NCBI RefSeq assembly: GCF_002277895.1
Contig: NZ_CP022998.1
Coordinates: forward strand, 3,081,501-3,145,500
Length of the DNA stretch: 64,000 bases
Source: Rhizobium sp. 11515TR
GTDB lineage: Bacteria > Pseudomonadota > Alphaproteobacteria > Rhizobiales > Rhizobiaceae
Direction of reading: 5' to 3'
Below the pieces are notes generated by a model that saw nothing but the letters and a program-made list of their open reading frames with translations, made no database searches and was not told where the DNA came from. The position numbers and the translations under genes are program-made. The stretch's first letter is position 1. Every line of letters starts with the position of its first letter. This document shows positions 30,736-41,026 of the stretch, piece by piece.

Positions 30736-31992
30736 TTAGGCCGCCTCGCCCGCTTGCGATTGCGCGACCGCTTTCGGTTCCGTCTTGCGAACCTTCATCA
30801 CAAGCACGACAAGCCCGCCGACCACCAGAATTGCGCTCATGATGAAGGGCGCACCGGCAAAAACGAGGGGTGCGGTTGGCGCGGTATAATACTGGAACAG
30901 ATATGGAAACAGCACCGGCCCGATGATGGCAGTAATACTCGTCAGGCTACCGAGCGCGCCCTGCAATTCGCCCTGCGCGGATGGCGGAACCTTGCTGGCT
31001 GCAATCGATCGCAACGGCGCATCCGCGACATTTTCGATGACCGTCAGGACGATAACTGCGTAAACCATCCAGCCTTGCCATGAAAAAGCGTAGCCGATCA
31101 GGCCGAGACAGGAAAACACCATCCCGAGCACTGCAGTCTTCCACTCGCCGAGAACAGGCACCAGCCGTGGCAACACCAGACCCATAGCAATGGCGGCGCC
31201 GATCCCATAGACAGCCAGCGAGAAGCCGATCTGCCCTTCGCTCCAGTCGTAGCGATAGGAGGTGACGAAAGCCCATACGGCGGGATAGACGCCGTGCGCC
31301 AGCCAGTTCAGGAACATCACGACGCAGACCCAGCCGATGCCCTGATACCGGCGCATTTGTCTGAGCGCGCCGAACGGATTGGCGCGTGTGATCTCGAAGG
31401 GCCGGCGATGCTTGGCATCCAGCGTTTCCGGCAAGAGGAAATAGGCGCCGACGAAATTCAGGAAGGCCAGAGCCGCCGCGCCGTAGAAAGGCACGCGCGG
31501 CCCGAACTCGCCGAGGAAGCCGCCGATGACGGGACCAAGCACAAAACCAACGCCGAAAGCCATGCCGATCAGGCCGAAATTCTTCGCGCGGTTCTCGTCA
31601 TTGCTGATATCGGCGATATAGGCCGAGCAGGTCGAAAAACTTGCGCCGCTGATGCCGGCGAGAATACGGCCGACAAACAACATCCAGTAGGAGCCGGCAA
31701 TCGCACAGATGAAATTGTCGATCGCGAAGGTCAGCACGGAGGCCAGAAGAAGCGGCCGGCGGCCGAAACGATCGCTCAGATTGCCGATCAACGGCGAAAA
31801 TAGGAACTGCATAGCGGCATAGGCCAGCAACAGCCAGCCGCCTTCGGTTGCCGCCGCGCTGACCGAAGCACCCGTCAACTCCTCCAGATATTTCGGCATG
31901 ACAGGCATGATGATCGCGATGCCGATGACGTCGAGGAAGAGGATAAGGAAGACGAGGAACAGGCCTCGACGGGCGAATTTCTGATCGATCAT
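30736..31992 (-). CDS. TetA-like MFS exporter (DHA1 family)
   Basis: A 418-residue, 12-helix major facilitator exporter. The start at 31992 ([10 protein letters not shown]) has AGAAGG seven bases upstream. It has the motif-A loop [14 protein letters not shown] between helices 2 and 3 and the antiporter motif C ([35 protein letters not shown]) in helix 5. These features and the [16 protein letters not shown] first helix match TetA-type tetracycline/proton antiporters. A TetR-type repressor is not adjacent, and the upstream LysR gene is the nearest regulator. Confidence 0.9.
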   Translation of the reverse strand: MIDQKFARRGLFLVFLILFLDVIGIAIIMPVMPKYLEELTGASVSAAATEGGWLLLAYAAMQFLFSPLIGNLSDRFGRRPLLLASVLTFAIDNFICAIAGSYWMLFVGRILAGISGASFSTCSAYIADISNDENRAKNFGLIGMAFGVGFVLGPVIGGFLGEFGPRVPFYGAAALAFLNFVGAYFLLPETLDAKHRRPFEITRANPFGALRQMRRYQGIGWVCVVMFLNWLAHGVYPAVWAFVTSYRYDWSEGQIGFSLAVYGIGAAIAMGLVLPRLVPVLGEWKTAVLGMVFSCLGLIGYAFSWQGWMVYAVIVLTVIENVADAPLRSIAASKVPPSAQGELQGALGSLTSITAIIGPVLFPYLFQYYTAPTAPLVFAGAPFIMSAILVVGGLVVLVMKVRKTEPKAVAQSQAGEAA

Positions 31993-32152
31993 GGAGATGC
32001 CTTCTGGCGGCTCCGCCTCGACGAAAGAGACAGAACGTGAACGAAAAACCGGTGCGTCCCCCATACATAAAGATTTTGGCGGAAACAATACGTGAACGCT
32101 TCAATCCTATTGATTTATCGAACGCTTTTTTTGATCCTTGGCACAAAAGAGA

Positions 32153-33064
32153 CTATCTGTCGCGACCGCGCCGTTGTTCTCGATTGAGAAAGTCGACGAA
32201 GGCTCTGAGTGGTGCTGGCATGTGGCGCCTGCTGGCATAATAGAGAAACGGACCGGAAAAAGCGGTATCCCATTCTTCCAGGATCGGCACCAATTCTCCG
32301 CTGGCAATCTGCGGCGCAAGGAATTCTTTGAATGTTCTGATGATGCCCAATCCAGCCACCGCAGCGCTGCGCTCTATGTCGATCGAATTCGTTGCAACGA
32401 CCATTGGCGGCGTAATGAAGAGCGTCTCGCCCTTCCTTTCGAACTCCCAGGGCACCACGGATCCGCTCAGGAAGCGATGACGGATGCAGCGATGCTCAAG
32501 TATATCGCGCGGATGTTGTGGCGTGCCGTTTGCAGCCAGATAGGCCGGCGCGGCAGCCGTGATATATTGCTGTTGCCGCGGCCCGATCGGTACGGCGATC
32601 ATGTCTTTTTCCAACCGCTCGTCATAGCGTATACCGGCATCGTAGCCAGCCGCCACGACATCGATGAAACTGTCTTCAGCGACGATTTCGACTGAGATCG
32701 CCGGATATTCCTTCAGAAAGCGGCTGAGGATGTCGGGCATGACGACCATGGCCGCAACAGTCGGCACGTTCAGCCGCAAAGTCCCGCCGACGCTGTCGCG
32801 GAAGCTGTTGATATCGTCGAGCGCCACTGAGATCTCGCTCATGGCCGGCGTCAGGCGCTCCATCAGCCGTTCCCCAGCTTCCGTCGGAGTCACGCTTCGG
32901 GTCGTGCGATTGAGCAGACGGACCGCCAGCCGCTCCTCCAGCCGCCGGACCGCTTCGCTCAACGACGAGGCGGAAACGCCGCGCCTGCGTGCTGCCTCGC
33001 GAAAGCTGCGCTCGCGGGCAACGGCAGTAAAGGCAACCAGATCGGCGAGCGGTAAATCATCCAT
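32153..33064 (-). CDS. LysR family transcriptional regulator
   Basis: A 303-residue LysR-type regulator. The N-terminal winged helix covers about 1-60 (LVAFTAVARERSFREAARRRGVSASSLSEAVRRLEERL). The effector domain follows and ends in a Arg-rich tail. Its sequence (VPIGPRQQQYITAAPAYL style) places it with regulators usually found beside oxidoreductase or efflux genes. It is divergent from the aldo/keto reductase with a 119-base shared region and is followed by the Tet-type exporter in the same direction, so it probably controls one or both. Confidence 0.9.
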   Translation of the reverse strand: MDDLPLADLVAFTAVARERSFREAARRRGVSASSLSEAVRRLEERLAVRLLNRTTRSVTPTEAGERLMERLTPAMSEISVALDDINSFRDSVGGTLRLNVPTVAAMVVMPDILSRFLKEYPAISVEIVAEDSFIDVVAAGYDAGIRYDERLEKDMIAVPIGPRQQQYITAAAPAYLAANGTPQHPRDILEHRCIRHRFLSGSVVPWEFERKGETLFITPPMVVATNSIDIERSAAVAGLGIIRTFKEFLAPQIASGELVPILEEWDTAFSGPFLYYASRRHMPAPLRAFVDFLNREQRRGRDR

Positions 33065-33183
33065 TGTGCGAAATTCCAAACAACCCGTTTCGATTTACCT
33101 GGATTATCGCACAGAGATCGATGGAGTAAATATGACGGTGGAAGCCGTCGTGAGATGGCACGCCTTAGCCACGGAGAAGCAGG

Positions 33184-34176
33184 ATGGAAAAGAATCAACT
33201 GGGTAGGACCGGCCCGCAAGTATCGGCTCTGGGCCTCGGCTGCATGGGCATGTCCGGCATGTATGGCCCGTCCGATCGCACTGAGAGCATCGCCACCATC
33301 CATGCCGCGCTCGATGCCGGGATAAACCTCCTCGATACCGGTGATTTCTACGGCATGGGCCACAACGAGATGCTGATCGGCGAAGCCATCAAGGGGCTGA
33401 AGCGGGACGATTTCCTGCTCAGCGTCAAGTTCGGCGCGCTCCGTGACCCTTCCGGCGCATGGCTCGGCTACGATGCCCGGCCGGCGGCGATCCGGAATTT
33501 CGTCGCCTATTCGCTGCAGCGCCTCGGCGTCGATCACATCGATATCTATCGCCCTGCCCGCCTCGACCCGAACGTGCCGATCGAAGATCAGATCGGCGCG
33601 ATATTGGATCTCATCAAGGCAGGCTACGTCAGGCATATCGGCCTGTCGGAAGTCGGCGCCGACACCATCCGCCGCGCCGCTGCCATCCATCCGATCGTTG
33701 ACCTGCAGATCGAATATTCGCTGATATCGCGCGGCATCGAAGACAAGATCCTGCCGACCTGCCGCGAGCTCGGCATCGGCATCACTGCCTACGGCGTTCT
33801 TTCGCGCGGCCTCATCAGCGGCCACTGGCAGAAGGATAACGTCCAAAAGGGCGATTTCCGCACGATAAGCCCACGCTTTCAGGCCGGAAACGTCGAAAAG
33901 AACCTGGAACTGGTGGAAGCTTTGCGCGGGATCGCCGAGGCGAAGGGCGCCAGCGTTGCGCAGATCGCAATCGCCTGGGTCGCAGCCAAGGGCAAGGATA
34001 TCGTCCCGGTCATCGGCGCCCGTCGTCGCGATCGCCTGACGGAAGCACTGGGAGCGCTCTCGGTTGAATTGTCGCAAGCCGATATGGCCGCGATCGAACA
34101 TGCGATCCCGAAAGACGCTGCAGCCGGTGGCCGCTACCCCGAAGCGCAGCTGACACATCTCGACAGCGAGAAATAA
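33184..34176 (+). CDS. Aldo/keto reductase with an unusual active site
   Basis: A 330-residue NADPH-dependent reductase-like TIM barrel. Tetrad positions Asp51 (LLDTGDFYG), Tyr56 and Lys82 (SVKFG) are present, but the usual catalytic His position, near 125 in YRPARLDP, holds Ala. Relatives usually read LHRVDP there. The cofactor-binding C-terminal segment includes VAWVAAKGKDIVPVIGARRRDRL. GGAG lies eight bases before the ATG. It may belong to a subgroup that works without this His. Confidence 0.88.
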   Translation: MEKNQLGRTGPQVSALGLGCMGMSGMYGPSDRTESIATIHAALDAGINLLDTGDFYGMGHNEMLIGEAIKGLKRDDFLLSVKFGALRDPSGAWLGYDARPAAIRNFVAYSLQRLGVDHIDIYRPARLDPNVPIEDQIGAILDLIKAGYVRHIGLSEVGADTIRRAAAIHPIVDLQIEYSLISRGIEDKILPTCRELGIGITAYGVLSRGLISGHWQKDNVQKGDFRTISPRFQAGNVEKNLELVEALRGIAEAKGASVAQIAIAWVAAKGKDIVPVIGARRRDRLTEALGALSVELSQADMAAIEHAIPKDAAAGGRYPEAQLTHLDSEK

Positions 34177-34189
34177 CGCGACAAGGCTT

Positions 34190-34218
34190 GCCCGCTCGCC
34201 GGTATCCCGGCAGCGGGC
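34190..34218. terminator. Hairpin between convergent genes
   Basis: GCCCGCTCGCCGG pairs with CCGGCAGCGGGC (one bulge) over TATC, between the aldo/keto reductase stop and the metallopeptidase stop. It has no clear T-tract on either side, so it may be a weak bidirectional terminator. Confidence 0.55.
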
Positions 34219-34226
34219 GAGCAGGA

Positions 34227-35144
34227 TCAGACCGGATTGTTCAGCGTATCGCAATCCGAGAGCTTGCCGGAATCGAAGCCCTGCTTGAACCACTTCACGC
34301 GTTGCGCCGACGTGCCATGATTGAAGCTGTCGGGAACGACATAGCCCTGCGTGCGCTTCTGCAGCGTATCGTCGCCAATCTGCTGCGCCGCGTTCAGCGC
34401 CTCTTCGAGGTCGCCGGCTTGCAGGATGCCCTTCTGCTGGGTGAACTTGCCCCAGATACCGGCAAAGCAATCCGCCTGCAGTTCGATGCGCACCGACATC
34501 TTGTTGGCGTCCACTTCGCTCATGTTGCGGCGAGCCTGATTGAATTTCGGCAGGATGCCGAGCAGGTCCTGCACATGATGGCCGACCTCATGCGCAATCA
34601 CATAGGCTTGCGCGAAATCGCCGGATGCGCCGAACTGATCCTTCATCTGCTGAAAGAAGGCCATGTCGAGATAGACCTTCTGATCGCTCGGGCAATAGAA
34701 GGGGCCGGTCGCCGCCGAAGCCTGACCACAAGCCGAAGGGAAGCTGCCGGAAAACAGCACGAGCTTCGGATCGGTATAGGTCTGGCCCATCGATTTGAAG
34801 ATGCCGGTCCACGTATCTTCCGTATCGGCAAGCACGGTTGCGACGAACTGCTTCATCTCGTCATTGGCTGGCTGCCCGCCGCCACCGCTGTTTGAGGTGC
34901 TCTGCTGATATCCGGAGCCGCCGCCCTCCAGCATGCCGCTCTGCTGCAGCAGGCCGATGACATCGACGCCCATGGCCCTCAGGATCAGGAAAATCACGAT
35001 AAGGACGATAATGGTGCGGAAGCTCAAACCGCCGCCGCCGATCCCTCCGCCCGGAAATCGAAAGCCGCCGCCGCCGCCGCTCATGGGTGATGAGCCGCGT
35101 TCGTCCTCGATATTGTCGGATTGCCGACGCCCCTTCCAATCCAT
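34227..35144 (-). CDS. YpfJ/KPN_02809 family putative zinc metallopeptidase
   Basis: A 305-residue membrane protein. The start at 35144 has AGGAGG seven bases upstream. The cytoplasmic N-terminus is rich in Gly (about 20-40), a single helix spans about 43-58, and the large C-terminal domain has the zinc motif HEVGHH at 185-190 with DADCFAGIW-like sequence (IELQADCFAGIW) near 235. YpfJ-like proteins are annotated as neutral zinc metallopeptidases with no characterised substrate. Confidence 0.88.
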   Translation of the reverse strand: MDWKGRRQSDNIEDERGSSPMSGGGGGFRFPGGGIGGGGLSFRTIIVLIVIFLILRAMGVDVIGLLQQSGMLEGGGSGYQQSTSNSGGGGQPANDEMKQFVATVLADTEDTWTGIFKSMGQTYTDPKLVLFSGSFPSACGQASAATGPFYCPSDQKVYLDMAFFQQMKDQFGASGDFAQAYVIAHEVGHHVQDLLGILPKFNQARRNMSEVDANKMSVRIELQADCFAGIWGKFTQQKGILQAGDLEEALNAAQQIGDDTLQKRTQGYVVPDSFNHGTSAQRVKWFKQGFDSGKLSDCDTLNNPV

Positions 35145-35237
35145 AGCGCACCTCCTGGCGATGCCTAAAAACAAAGTCCCTTGAGGTATTTATATATCCA
35201 GGAAATGTAACAAAGCCAGTTGGCTATCGACAGAACA

Positions 35238-35729
35238 TTAGCTTAAACGGCGGCGCTGCCATATTTCTTTAGACATCAGCCATAAAAGCGCGATGACTAT
35301 GCCTGCCGCCACCAGAAACGGCGCCGTTTCATTGCCATCGAATGCCACCTTGCTCATGATCCGCCCCGGAAGAAAGGTAAAACCTCCGGCACCCACGATG
35401 CCACCGAAGTAAAGGCCTCTGACGGTACGCTTATGCGCGTCGATATCATGTTTGCGGGCATTGGCGATCGCTCCCCAGCAACCGAAGAGAACGAAAAGGG
35501 AGAGCAGGTGGATCGGGCTGAAGCCGTAGAACATATTGATCTGATGGATGAAAAAGCTCGAGAGCGCCGTGACGGCCATGAGAGCCAGCCATATCTTGCC
35601 GAGCACCCGGTGTATCGGCGTCCCCTTCGGCCTGGCGAGAAGATAGGCCCCCAGCAAAGCGGCCGGGACGACCGCCGCGACATGGATCTGAATCGCGATT
35701 GGTGCATCAAGAAGCGGCTCGAACGTCAT
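35238..35729 (-). CDS. DUF2306 membrane protein
   Basis: A 163-residue protein with about four transmembrane helices (about 14-30, 45-62, 70-90, 130-152). The segment HRVLGKIWLALMAVTALSSFF and the HDIDAHKRTVRGLYFGG loop match DUF2306 proteins, which often sit near heme or respiratory functions. Here they do not, and the role is unknown. It is divergent from the LytTR regulator with an 86-base gap. Confidence 0.82.
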   Translation of the reverse strand: MTFEPLLDAPIAIQIHVAAVVPAALLGAYLLARPKGTPIHRVLGKIWLALMAVTALSSFFIHQINMFYGFSPIHLLSLFVLFGCWGAIANARKHDIDAHKRTVRGLYFGGIVGAGGFTFLPGRIMSKVAFDGNETAPFLVAAGIVIALLWLMSKEIWQRRRLS

Positions 35730-35815
35730 GATTTCTATCCGGTTGAGTTTATCGAGCCTTTCCGTGATAGTGTCGTTCTCTCAACTGAAATTGCGCGAAA
35801 GAACGAGACATCTTC

Positions 35816-36637
35816 GTGGATCACACCCTTCTGCAGTCCACGCTTCGTGAATTGCAGGTCATCCAGCGTTCACCGCGCTTCTGGGCGACCTTCGTCACGA
35901 TCGTCCTGATCTTTGCCCTGACTGGCCCCTATGGCACCCTTGACCGGCTGATGCCCGTAACCCGACTAGGCTATTGGCTTGTTCTTCACGCCATGGCCTG
36001 GTCGATCGCGATCGTCTTCTCCATCGTCGCCGAAATCCTGTTGCGCGGGCAAATAGCAAGCATGTTCGCAAGAATGATGATCGGTTCCATCACCGCCGCA
36101 TTGCCGATCGGTTTCGGCATCGGGCTCGTTGACTTCGCATTCTTCGGCACATTGCCCACGGTAGCCGGCAGCCTGCACCAGTCCCTTGGATCGATACCTC
36201 TCTGCGTCCTCTTCTGCATTCTTGCCTATATGACCATGCATCGGCAGATAGCGATCGCAGCCGGAGGAACAGAGTTCGAGGAGAGGAAAACAGGATCCGT
36301 CGCGACTGAGCATCAACCGCCGGCATCGCAGCCGCCGATTCTCTCACGCCTGAAACCGGAAAATCGGGGAGCCCTGATAAGGCTTACCGTTCGCGATCAC
36401 TACACCGAGGTCGTCACAAGTCGCGGGCGCGAACTCATCCTGCTGCGCTTCGGCGATGCTCTTGCAGAAACCGGCAATATAGAAGGTATCCGCCTGCACC
36501 GATCGCACTGGGTCGCGGCGGACCATGTTAGCGGCCTGAAACGCGACAACGGCAAGCTTTTCGTCGTCGCGCGCGATGGAATAGAGATGCCCGTCAGCCG
36601 CTCCTATGCCGAAGCCGTTCGGCGGCGTTTCGGCTGA
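35816..36637 (+). CDS. Membrane-bound LytTR-type transcriptional regulator
   Basis: A 273-residue protein that begins with GTG. Four hydrophobic helices lie in the first 145 residues and a short polar linker at about 150-170. The last 100 residues are a LytTR DNA-binding domain: IRLTVRDHYTEVVTSRGRELILLRFGDAL, then GIRLHRSHWVAADHV and the C-terminal MPVSRSYAEAVRRRFG. Membrane-integrated LytTR proteins usually sense a signal in the membrane domain, sometimes with a partner membrane protein. Here the divergent DUF2306 gene is the obvious neighbour. Confidence 0.87.
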   Translation: MDHTLLQSTLRELQVIQRSPRFWATFVTIVLIFALTGPYGTLDRLMPVTRLGYWLVLHAMAWSIAIVFSIVAEILLRGQIASMFARMMIGSITAALPIGFGIGLVDFAFFGTLPTVAGSLHQSLGSIPLCVLFCILAYMTMHRQIAIAAGGTEFEERKTGSVATEHQPPASQPPILSRLKPENRGALIRLTVRDHYTEVVTSRGRELILLRFGDALAETGNIEGIRLHRSHWVAADHVSGLKRDNGKLFVVARDGIEMPVSRSYAEAVRRRFG

Positions 36638-36748
36638 TGACGACGAAGCCGACAGAATTCATGTCGATTCCGCCATTTATGGGGTTCCGTTTACAAATAC
36701 ATTTGCCTATAAGCCGCTTCTAGCCTGAAAATATTGCCCATAGCGCCC

Positions 36749-36781
36749 CCGGCCGGTGACCTCCCACCCTGGCCGGTTTTT
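36749..36781 (+). promoter_or_regulatory. Terminator-like hairpin in the carB leader
   Basis: CCGGCCGGTG pairs with CACC and GGCCGG (two-base bulge), directly followed by TTTTT. It ends 28 bases before the carB ATG, too close for a promoter to fit between. A possible -10 (CTATAA at 36707-36712) lies upstream, so the hairpin would be inside the carB leader and could act as an attenuator. Alternatively it terminates the LytTR gene. Confidence 0.6.
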
Positions 36782-36809
36782 GGCGCAACGAAAAAACGGA
36801 TGTGAGCCC

Positions 36810-39800
36810 ATGCCGAAGCGCCAAGATATCAAATCGATCCTCATTATCGGTGCAGGACCGATTGTTATCGGACAGGCTTGCGAATTCGACTATTCGGGCA
36901 CGCAGGCCTGCAAGGCGCTGCGAGAGGAAGGCTACCGCGTCATCCTCGTCAACTCCAACCCGGCAACGATCATGACGGATCCGGGTCTGGCGGATGCGAC
37001 CTATGTCGAACCCATCACGCCCGAGGTCGTCGCCAAGATCATCGCCAAGGAGCGCCCGGACGCGCTTCTGCCGACCATGGGCGGCCAGACTGCGCTCAAC
37101 ACCGCGCTGTCGCTGAAGCGCATGGGCGTGCTCGACCGCTACAATGTCGAGATGATCGGCGCGAAGCCCGCCGCGATCGACATGGCCGAAGACCGCGCCC
37201 TCTTCCGCGAAGCCATGGCCCGCATCGGCCTCGAAACGCCGCGCTCCATGCTCGCGAACGCCACCGACATCAAGGATGCCGACCGCAAGACGCATGAGGC
37301 CGAGCGGAGCAAGCTGAAGGCATCGCTTTCTGGCCCCGCGCTCGACAAGGCGCTCGACGAACTGGAAAACCAGTGGAACCTCGGCGAAAGCGACCGCAAG
37401 CAGCGCTATATGAGTCACGCAATGGCAATTGCCGCGCAGGCGCTCGATCATGTCGGCCTTCCCGCCATCATTCGTCCGTCCTTCACGCTGGGCGGCACCG
37501 GCGGCGGCATCGCCTATAACCGCTCGGAATTCTTCGAGATCGTCGGCGGCGGTCTCGACGCCTCCCCGACCACGGAAGTCCTGATCGAAGAATCGGTTCT
37601 CGGCTGGAAGGAGTATGAGATGGAAGTCGTCCGCGACAAAGCGGACAACTGCATCATCATCTGCTCGATCGAAAACATCGACCCGATGGGCGTTCACACC
37701 GGCGACTCGATCACCGTTGCGCCGGCACTGACGCTGACGGACAAAGAATACCAGATCATGCGTAACGCCTCGATCGCGGTTCTGCGCGAGATCGGCGTCG
37801 AAACCGGCGGCTCGAACGTACAGTTCGCGGTCAATCCGAAGGATGGGCGCCTCGTCGTCATCGAGATGAACCCGCGCGTGTCGCGTTCCTCGGCGTTGGC
37901 CTCCAAGGCCACCGGCTTCCCGATCGCCAAGGTCGCAGCCAAGCTCGCTGTCGGCTACACGCTGGACGAACTCGAAAACGATATTACCGGCGGTGCAACC
38001 CCGGCGTCCTTCGAGCCGTCGATCGACTACGTCGTCACCAAAATCCCGCGCTTCGCCTTTGAAAAATTCCCCGGCGCCTCCCCGGTTCTGACCACGGCCA
38101 TGAAGTCGGTCGGCGAAGTCATGGCAATCGGCCGTACCTTCGCGGAATCGCTGCAGAAGGCGCTACGCGGCCTCGAAACCGGCCTGACAGGCCTGGACGA
38201 GATCGAAATTCCCGGCATCGAGGAAGGCGAAGGCAGCCAGAACGCCATTCGCGCCGCCATCGGTACGCCGACGCCCGACCGCCTGCGCATGGTCGCCCAG
38301 GCGCTGCGCCAGGGCATGAGCATTGAAGAAGTGCATGAAGGCTGCAAGATCGACCCCTGGTTCCTCGAGCAGCTGAAGAACATCGTCGATATGGAAGAGC
38401 GCATCCGTGAGCACGGCCTGCCGCAGGATGCCGCCAATCTGCGTATGCTGAAGGCCATGGGCTTCTCCGACGCGCGTCTCGCAACGCTGACCGGCAAGCG
38501 CCCGAAGGAAGTGGCGGAGCTGCGCAATTCGCTGAACGTTCGCCCGGTCTTCAAGCGCATCGACACCTGCGCCGCCGAATTCGCCTCGCCGACGGCCTAT
38601 ATGTACTCGACCTATGAGACGCCCTTCGTCGGCGCGGCTCGTTCCGAAGCCCAGGTTTCCGACCGCAAGAAGGTCGTCATCCTCGGTGGCGGCCCAAACC
38701 GTATCGGTCAGGGTATCGAGTTCGACTATTGCTGCTGCCATGCCGCCTTCGCGTTGAAGGATGCCGGCTATGAAGCCATCATGATCAACTGTAACCCGGA
38801 GACGGTTTCGACCGATTACGACACGTCGGATCGTCTCTATTTCGAGCCGCTGACCGCAGAAGATGTCATCGAAATCCTGCGTGCGGAGCAGGAAAAAGGC
38901 GAAGTCGTCGGCGTCATCGTCCAGTTCGGCGGCCAGACCCCGCTCAAGCTCGCCGAAGCGCTGGAAAAGAACGGCATCCCGATCCTCGGCACCGCTCCTG
39001 ATGCGATTGACCTTGCAGAAGATCGCGACCGCTTCCAGAAGCTCCTGATGAAGCTCGATCTCAATCAGCCGAACAATGGCATTGCCTACTCCGTCGAGCA
39101 GGCGCGCCTCGTTGCCTCCGAAATCGGCTTCCCGCTCGTCGTGCGCCCGTCCTACGTTCTCGGCGGCCGCGCCATGCAGATCATCCATTCGGAAGGCCAG
39201 CTGCAGGGTTACCTGCTCGATACCGTTCCGGAACTGGTGCCGGAAGATATCAAGCAGCGCTACCCCAATGATAAGACCGGCCAGATCAACACGCTGCTCG
39301 GCAAGAACCCGCTGCTCTTTGACAGCTATCTGACCAACGCCATCGAAGTCGACGTCGATTGCCTGTCCGACGGCACCGACGTCTATGTTGCCGGCATCAT
39401 GGAACACATCGAAGAGGCCGGCATCCATTCCGGCGACTCCGCCTGCTCTCTGCCCCCGCGCACCCTCTCCGCCGCCATGATCGATGAACTCGAGCGCCAG
39501 GCGAAAGCCATGGCCAAGGCTCTGAATGTCGGCGGCCTGATGAACGTGCAGTTCGCCATCAAAGACGACACGGTCTACGTGCTCGAAGTCAACCCCCGCG
39601 CCTCGCGTACGGTGCCCTTCGTCGCCAAGACTATCGGTGCGCCGATCGCCAAGATCGCCGCGCGCGTCATGGCCGGCGAGAAGCTGGATGCGACCTTTGC
39701 CGCCTATGGCGAAAAGCCCGATCCGCGCAAGCTGAAGCATATCGCCGTCAAGGAAGCCGTCTTCCCCTTCGCCCGCTTCCCGGGTGTCGACACCCTGCTC

Positions 39801-40295
39801 GGGCCGGAAATGCGCTCGACCGGCGAAGTCATCGGCCTCGATACGGATTTCGCGCTCGCCTTTGCCAAGTCGCAGCTCGGCGCCGGCGTGGAATTGCCGC
39901 GCGACGGAACGGTGTTCGTCTCGGTTCGTGACGACGACAAGCCCCGCGTGCTGCCGGCCATCCGCATGCTGGCCGAACAGGGCTTCAAGGTGCTTGCAAC
40001 CGGCGGAACCCAGCGCTTCCTCGCGGAGAATGGCATTGAGGCGACCAAGATCAACAAGGTCCTTGAGGGACGTCCACATATCGAGGACGCAATCCGCAAC
40101 CGCCAGGTCCAGCTCGTCATCAATACGACCGACAGCAACAAGGCGATCTCGGACTCGAAGTCGCTTCGCCGCGCGACGCTGATGCAGAAGGTGCCCTACT
40201 ACACCACCATGGCCGGCGCCGAAGCAGCCGCCATGGCAATCAAGGCGCTGAAAGCCGGAAACCTCGAAGTTCAGCCGCTGCAGAGCTATTTCTGA
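36810..40295 (+). CDS. carB: Carbamoyl-phosphate synthase large chain
   Basis: The 1161-residue synthetase subunit that makes carbamoyl phosphate from bicarbonate, two ATP and ammonia from CarA. The start at 36810 ([17 protein letters not shown]) fits the family; an upstream in-frame start at 36756 is rejected. It has two ATP-grasp halves (about 1-400 and 560-940; each with ...[17 protein letters not shown] or [16 protein letters not shown]), an oligomerisation segment between them, and an MGS-like allosteric domain at the end ([33 protein letters not shown]). It is separated from carA by 8.4 kb. Confidence 0.98.
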   Translation: MPKRQDIKSILIIGAGPIVIGQACEFDYSGTQACKALREEGYRVILVNSNPATIMTDPGLADATYVEPITPEVVAKIIAKERPDALLPTMGGQTALNTALSLKRMGVLDRYNVEMIGAKPAAIDMAEDRALFREAMARIGLETPRSMLANATDIKDADRKTHEAERSKLKASLSGPALDKALDELENQWNLGESDRKQRYMSHAMAIAAQALDHVGLPAIIRPSFTLGGTGGGIAYNRSEFFEIVGGGLDASPTTEVLIEESVLGWKEYEMEVVRDKADNCIIICSIENIDPMGVHTGDSITVAPALTLTDKEYQIMRNASIAVLREIGVETGGSNVQFAVNPKDGRLVVIEMNPRVSRSSALASKATGFPIAKVAAKLAVGYTLDELENDITGGATPASFEPSIDYVVTKIPRFAFEKFPGASPVLTTAMKSVGEVMAIGRTFAESLQKALRGLETGLTGLDEIEIPGIEEGEGSQNAIRAAIGTPTPDRLRMVAQALRQGMSIEEVHEGCKIDPWFLEQLKNIVDMEERIREHGLPQDAANLRMLKAMGFSDARLATLTGKRPKEVAELRNSLNVRPVFKRIDTCAAEFASPTAYMYSTYETPFVGAARSEAQVSDRKKVVILGGGPNRIGQGIEFDYCCCHAAFALKDAGYEAIMINCNPETVSTDYDTSDRLYFEPLTAEDVIEILRAEQEKGEVVGVIVQFGGQTPLKLAEALEKNGIPILGTAPDAIDLAEDRDRFQKLLMKLDLNQPNNGIAYSVEQARLVASEIGFPLVVRPSYVLGGRAMQIIHSEGQLQGYLLDTVPELVPEDIKQRYPNDKTGQINTLLGKNPLLFDSYLTNAIEVDVDCLSDGTDVYVAGIMEHIEEAGIHSGDSACSLPPRTLSAAMIDELERQAKAMAKALNVGGLMNVQFAIKDDTVYVLEVNPRASRTVPFVAKTIGAPIAKIAARVMAGEKLDATFAAYGEKPDPRKLKHIAVKEAVFPFARFPGVDTLLGPEMRSTGEVIGLDTDFALAFAKSQLGAGVELPRDGTVFVSVRDDDKPRVLPAIRMLAEQGFKVLATGGTQRFLAENGIEATKINKVLEGRPHIEDAIRNRQVQLVINTTDSNKAISDSKSLRRATLMQKVPYYTTMAGAEAAAMAIKALKAGNLEVQPLQSYF

Positions 40296-40471
40296 AGCAG
40301 CCAATTCGACCGTGGGGAGCGTGAGCAGGATAGCCGGCTTACGTTCGCTGCGGCCCCGCCAGCCGATCGAATGATCAGGGAGCTTCAACAGGAGCTTTTC
40401 CTTAAACCTTCGAATTTTCTGGCATTCGTCTGTCGCAATCTGCTATAGGTGACAGAATAACGGCTCTGGAT

Positions 40472-40510
40472 GGTTCCGAAGTACCCCTTCGGGACCTGTT
40501 TTCTTTTGTG
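40472..40510 (+). promoter_or_regulatory. Terminator-like hairpin in the greA leader
   Basis: GGTTCCGAAG pairs with CTTCGGGACC (one T-G) across TACCC, followed by the T-rich TGTTTTCTTTTGTG. It ends 54 bases before the greA ATG and about 180 bases after the carB stop. It could be the terminator of carB or an attenuator in a greA leader, as known in E. coli where the greA leader is prematurely ended. Confidence 0.65.
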
Positions 40511-40549
40511 TCTGCAGCAGAGCAACACAGGGAGTGAAGGACAAGAAAA

Positions 40550-41026
40550 ATGGTTGAAAAGGTACCGATGACGCAGAACGGGTTCGTCAAGCTGCAGGAA
40601 GAACTGCGCTGGCGTCAGCAGGAAGAGCGCCCGCGAATCATCGAGGCAATTGCAGAAGCGCGCGCCCACGGCGACCTCTCCGAAAATGCCGAGTACCATG
40701 CAGCCAAGGAAGCCCAAAGCCACAACGAAGGCCGCATCACCGAGCTTGAAGACCTGACGGCACGCGCCGAGGTCATCGATCTCACGAAGATGTCCGGCTC
40801 GAAGATCAAGTTCGGCGCCAAGGTCAAGCTCGTCGACGAAGATACCGAGGAAGAGAAGATCTACCAGATCGTCGGCGACCAGGAGGCCGATGTGAAGGCA
40901 GGCCGCATCTCCATCTCTTCCCCGATCGCCCGTGCCCTGATCGGCAAGGAAGTCGGCGATTCCATTGAGGTCAATGCACCCGGCGGCGCCAAGGCTTACG
41001 AAATCCTCTCCGTCTCCTGGGGCTGA
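40550..41026 (+). CDS. greA: Transcription elongation factor GreA
   Basis: A 158-residue factor that rescues backtracked RNA polymerase by stimulating transcript cleavage. The N-terminal coiled coil has acidic tip residues around [15 protein letters not shown] (about 43-57), and the C-terminal FKBP-like domain has [16 protein letters not shown]. It begins [19 protein letters not shown]. The stop codon is followed at once by the TTG of the glycosyltransferase gene, so greA and that gene are translationally coupled. Confidence 0.97.
   Translation: MVEKVPMTQNGFVKLQEELRWRQQEERPRIIEAIAEARAHGDLSENAEYHAAKEAQSHNEGRITELEDLTARAEVIDLTKMSGSKIKFGAKVKLVDEDTEEEKIYQIVGDQEADVKAGRISISSPIARALIGKEVGDSIEVNAPGGAKAYEILSVSWG

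Noticed and set aside
38163-40388. 741-codon minus-strand frame opposite carB
   Set aside because: Shadow of carB; long antisense frames are expected at this GC content.
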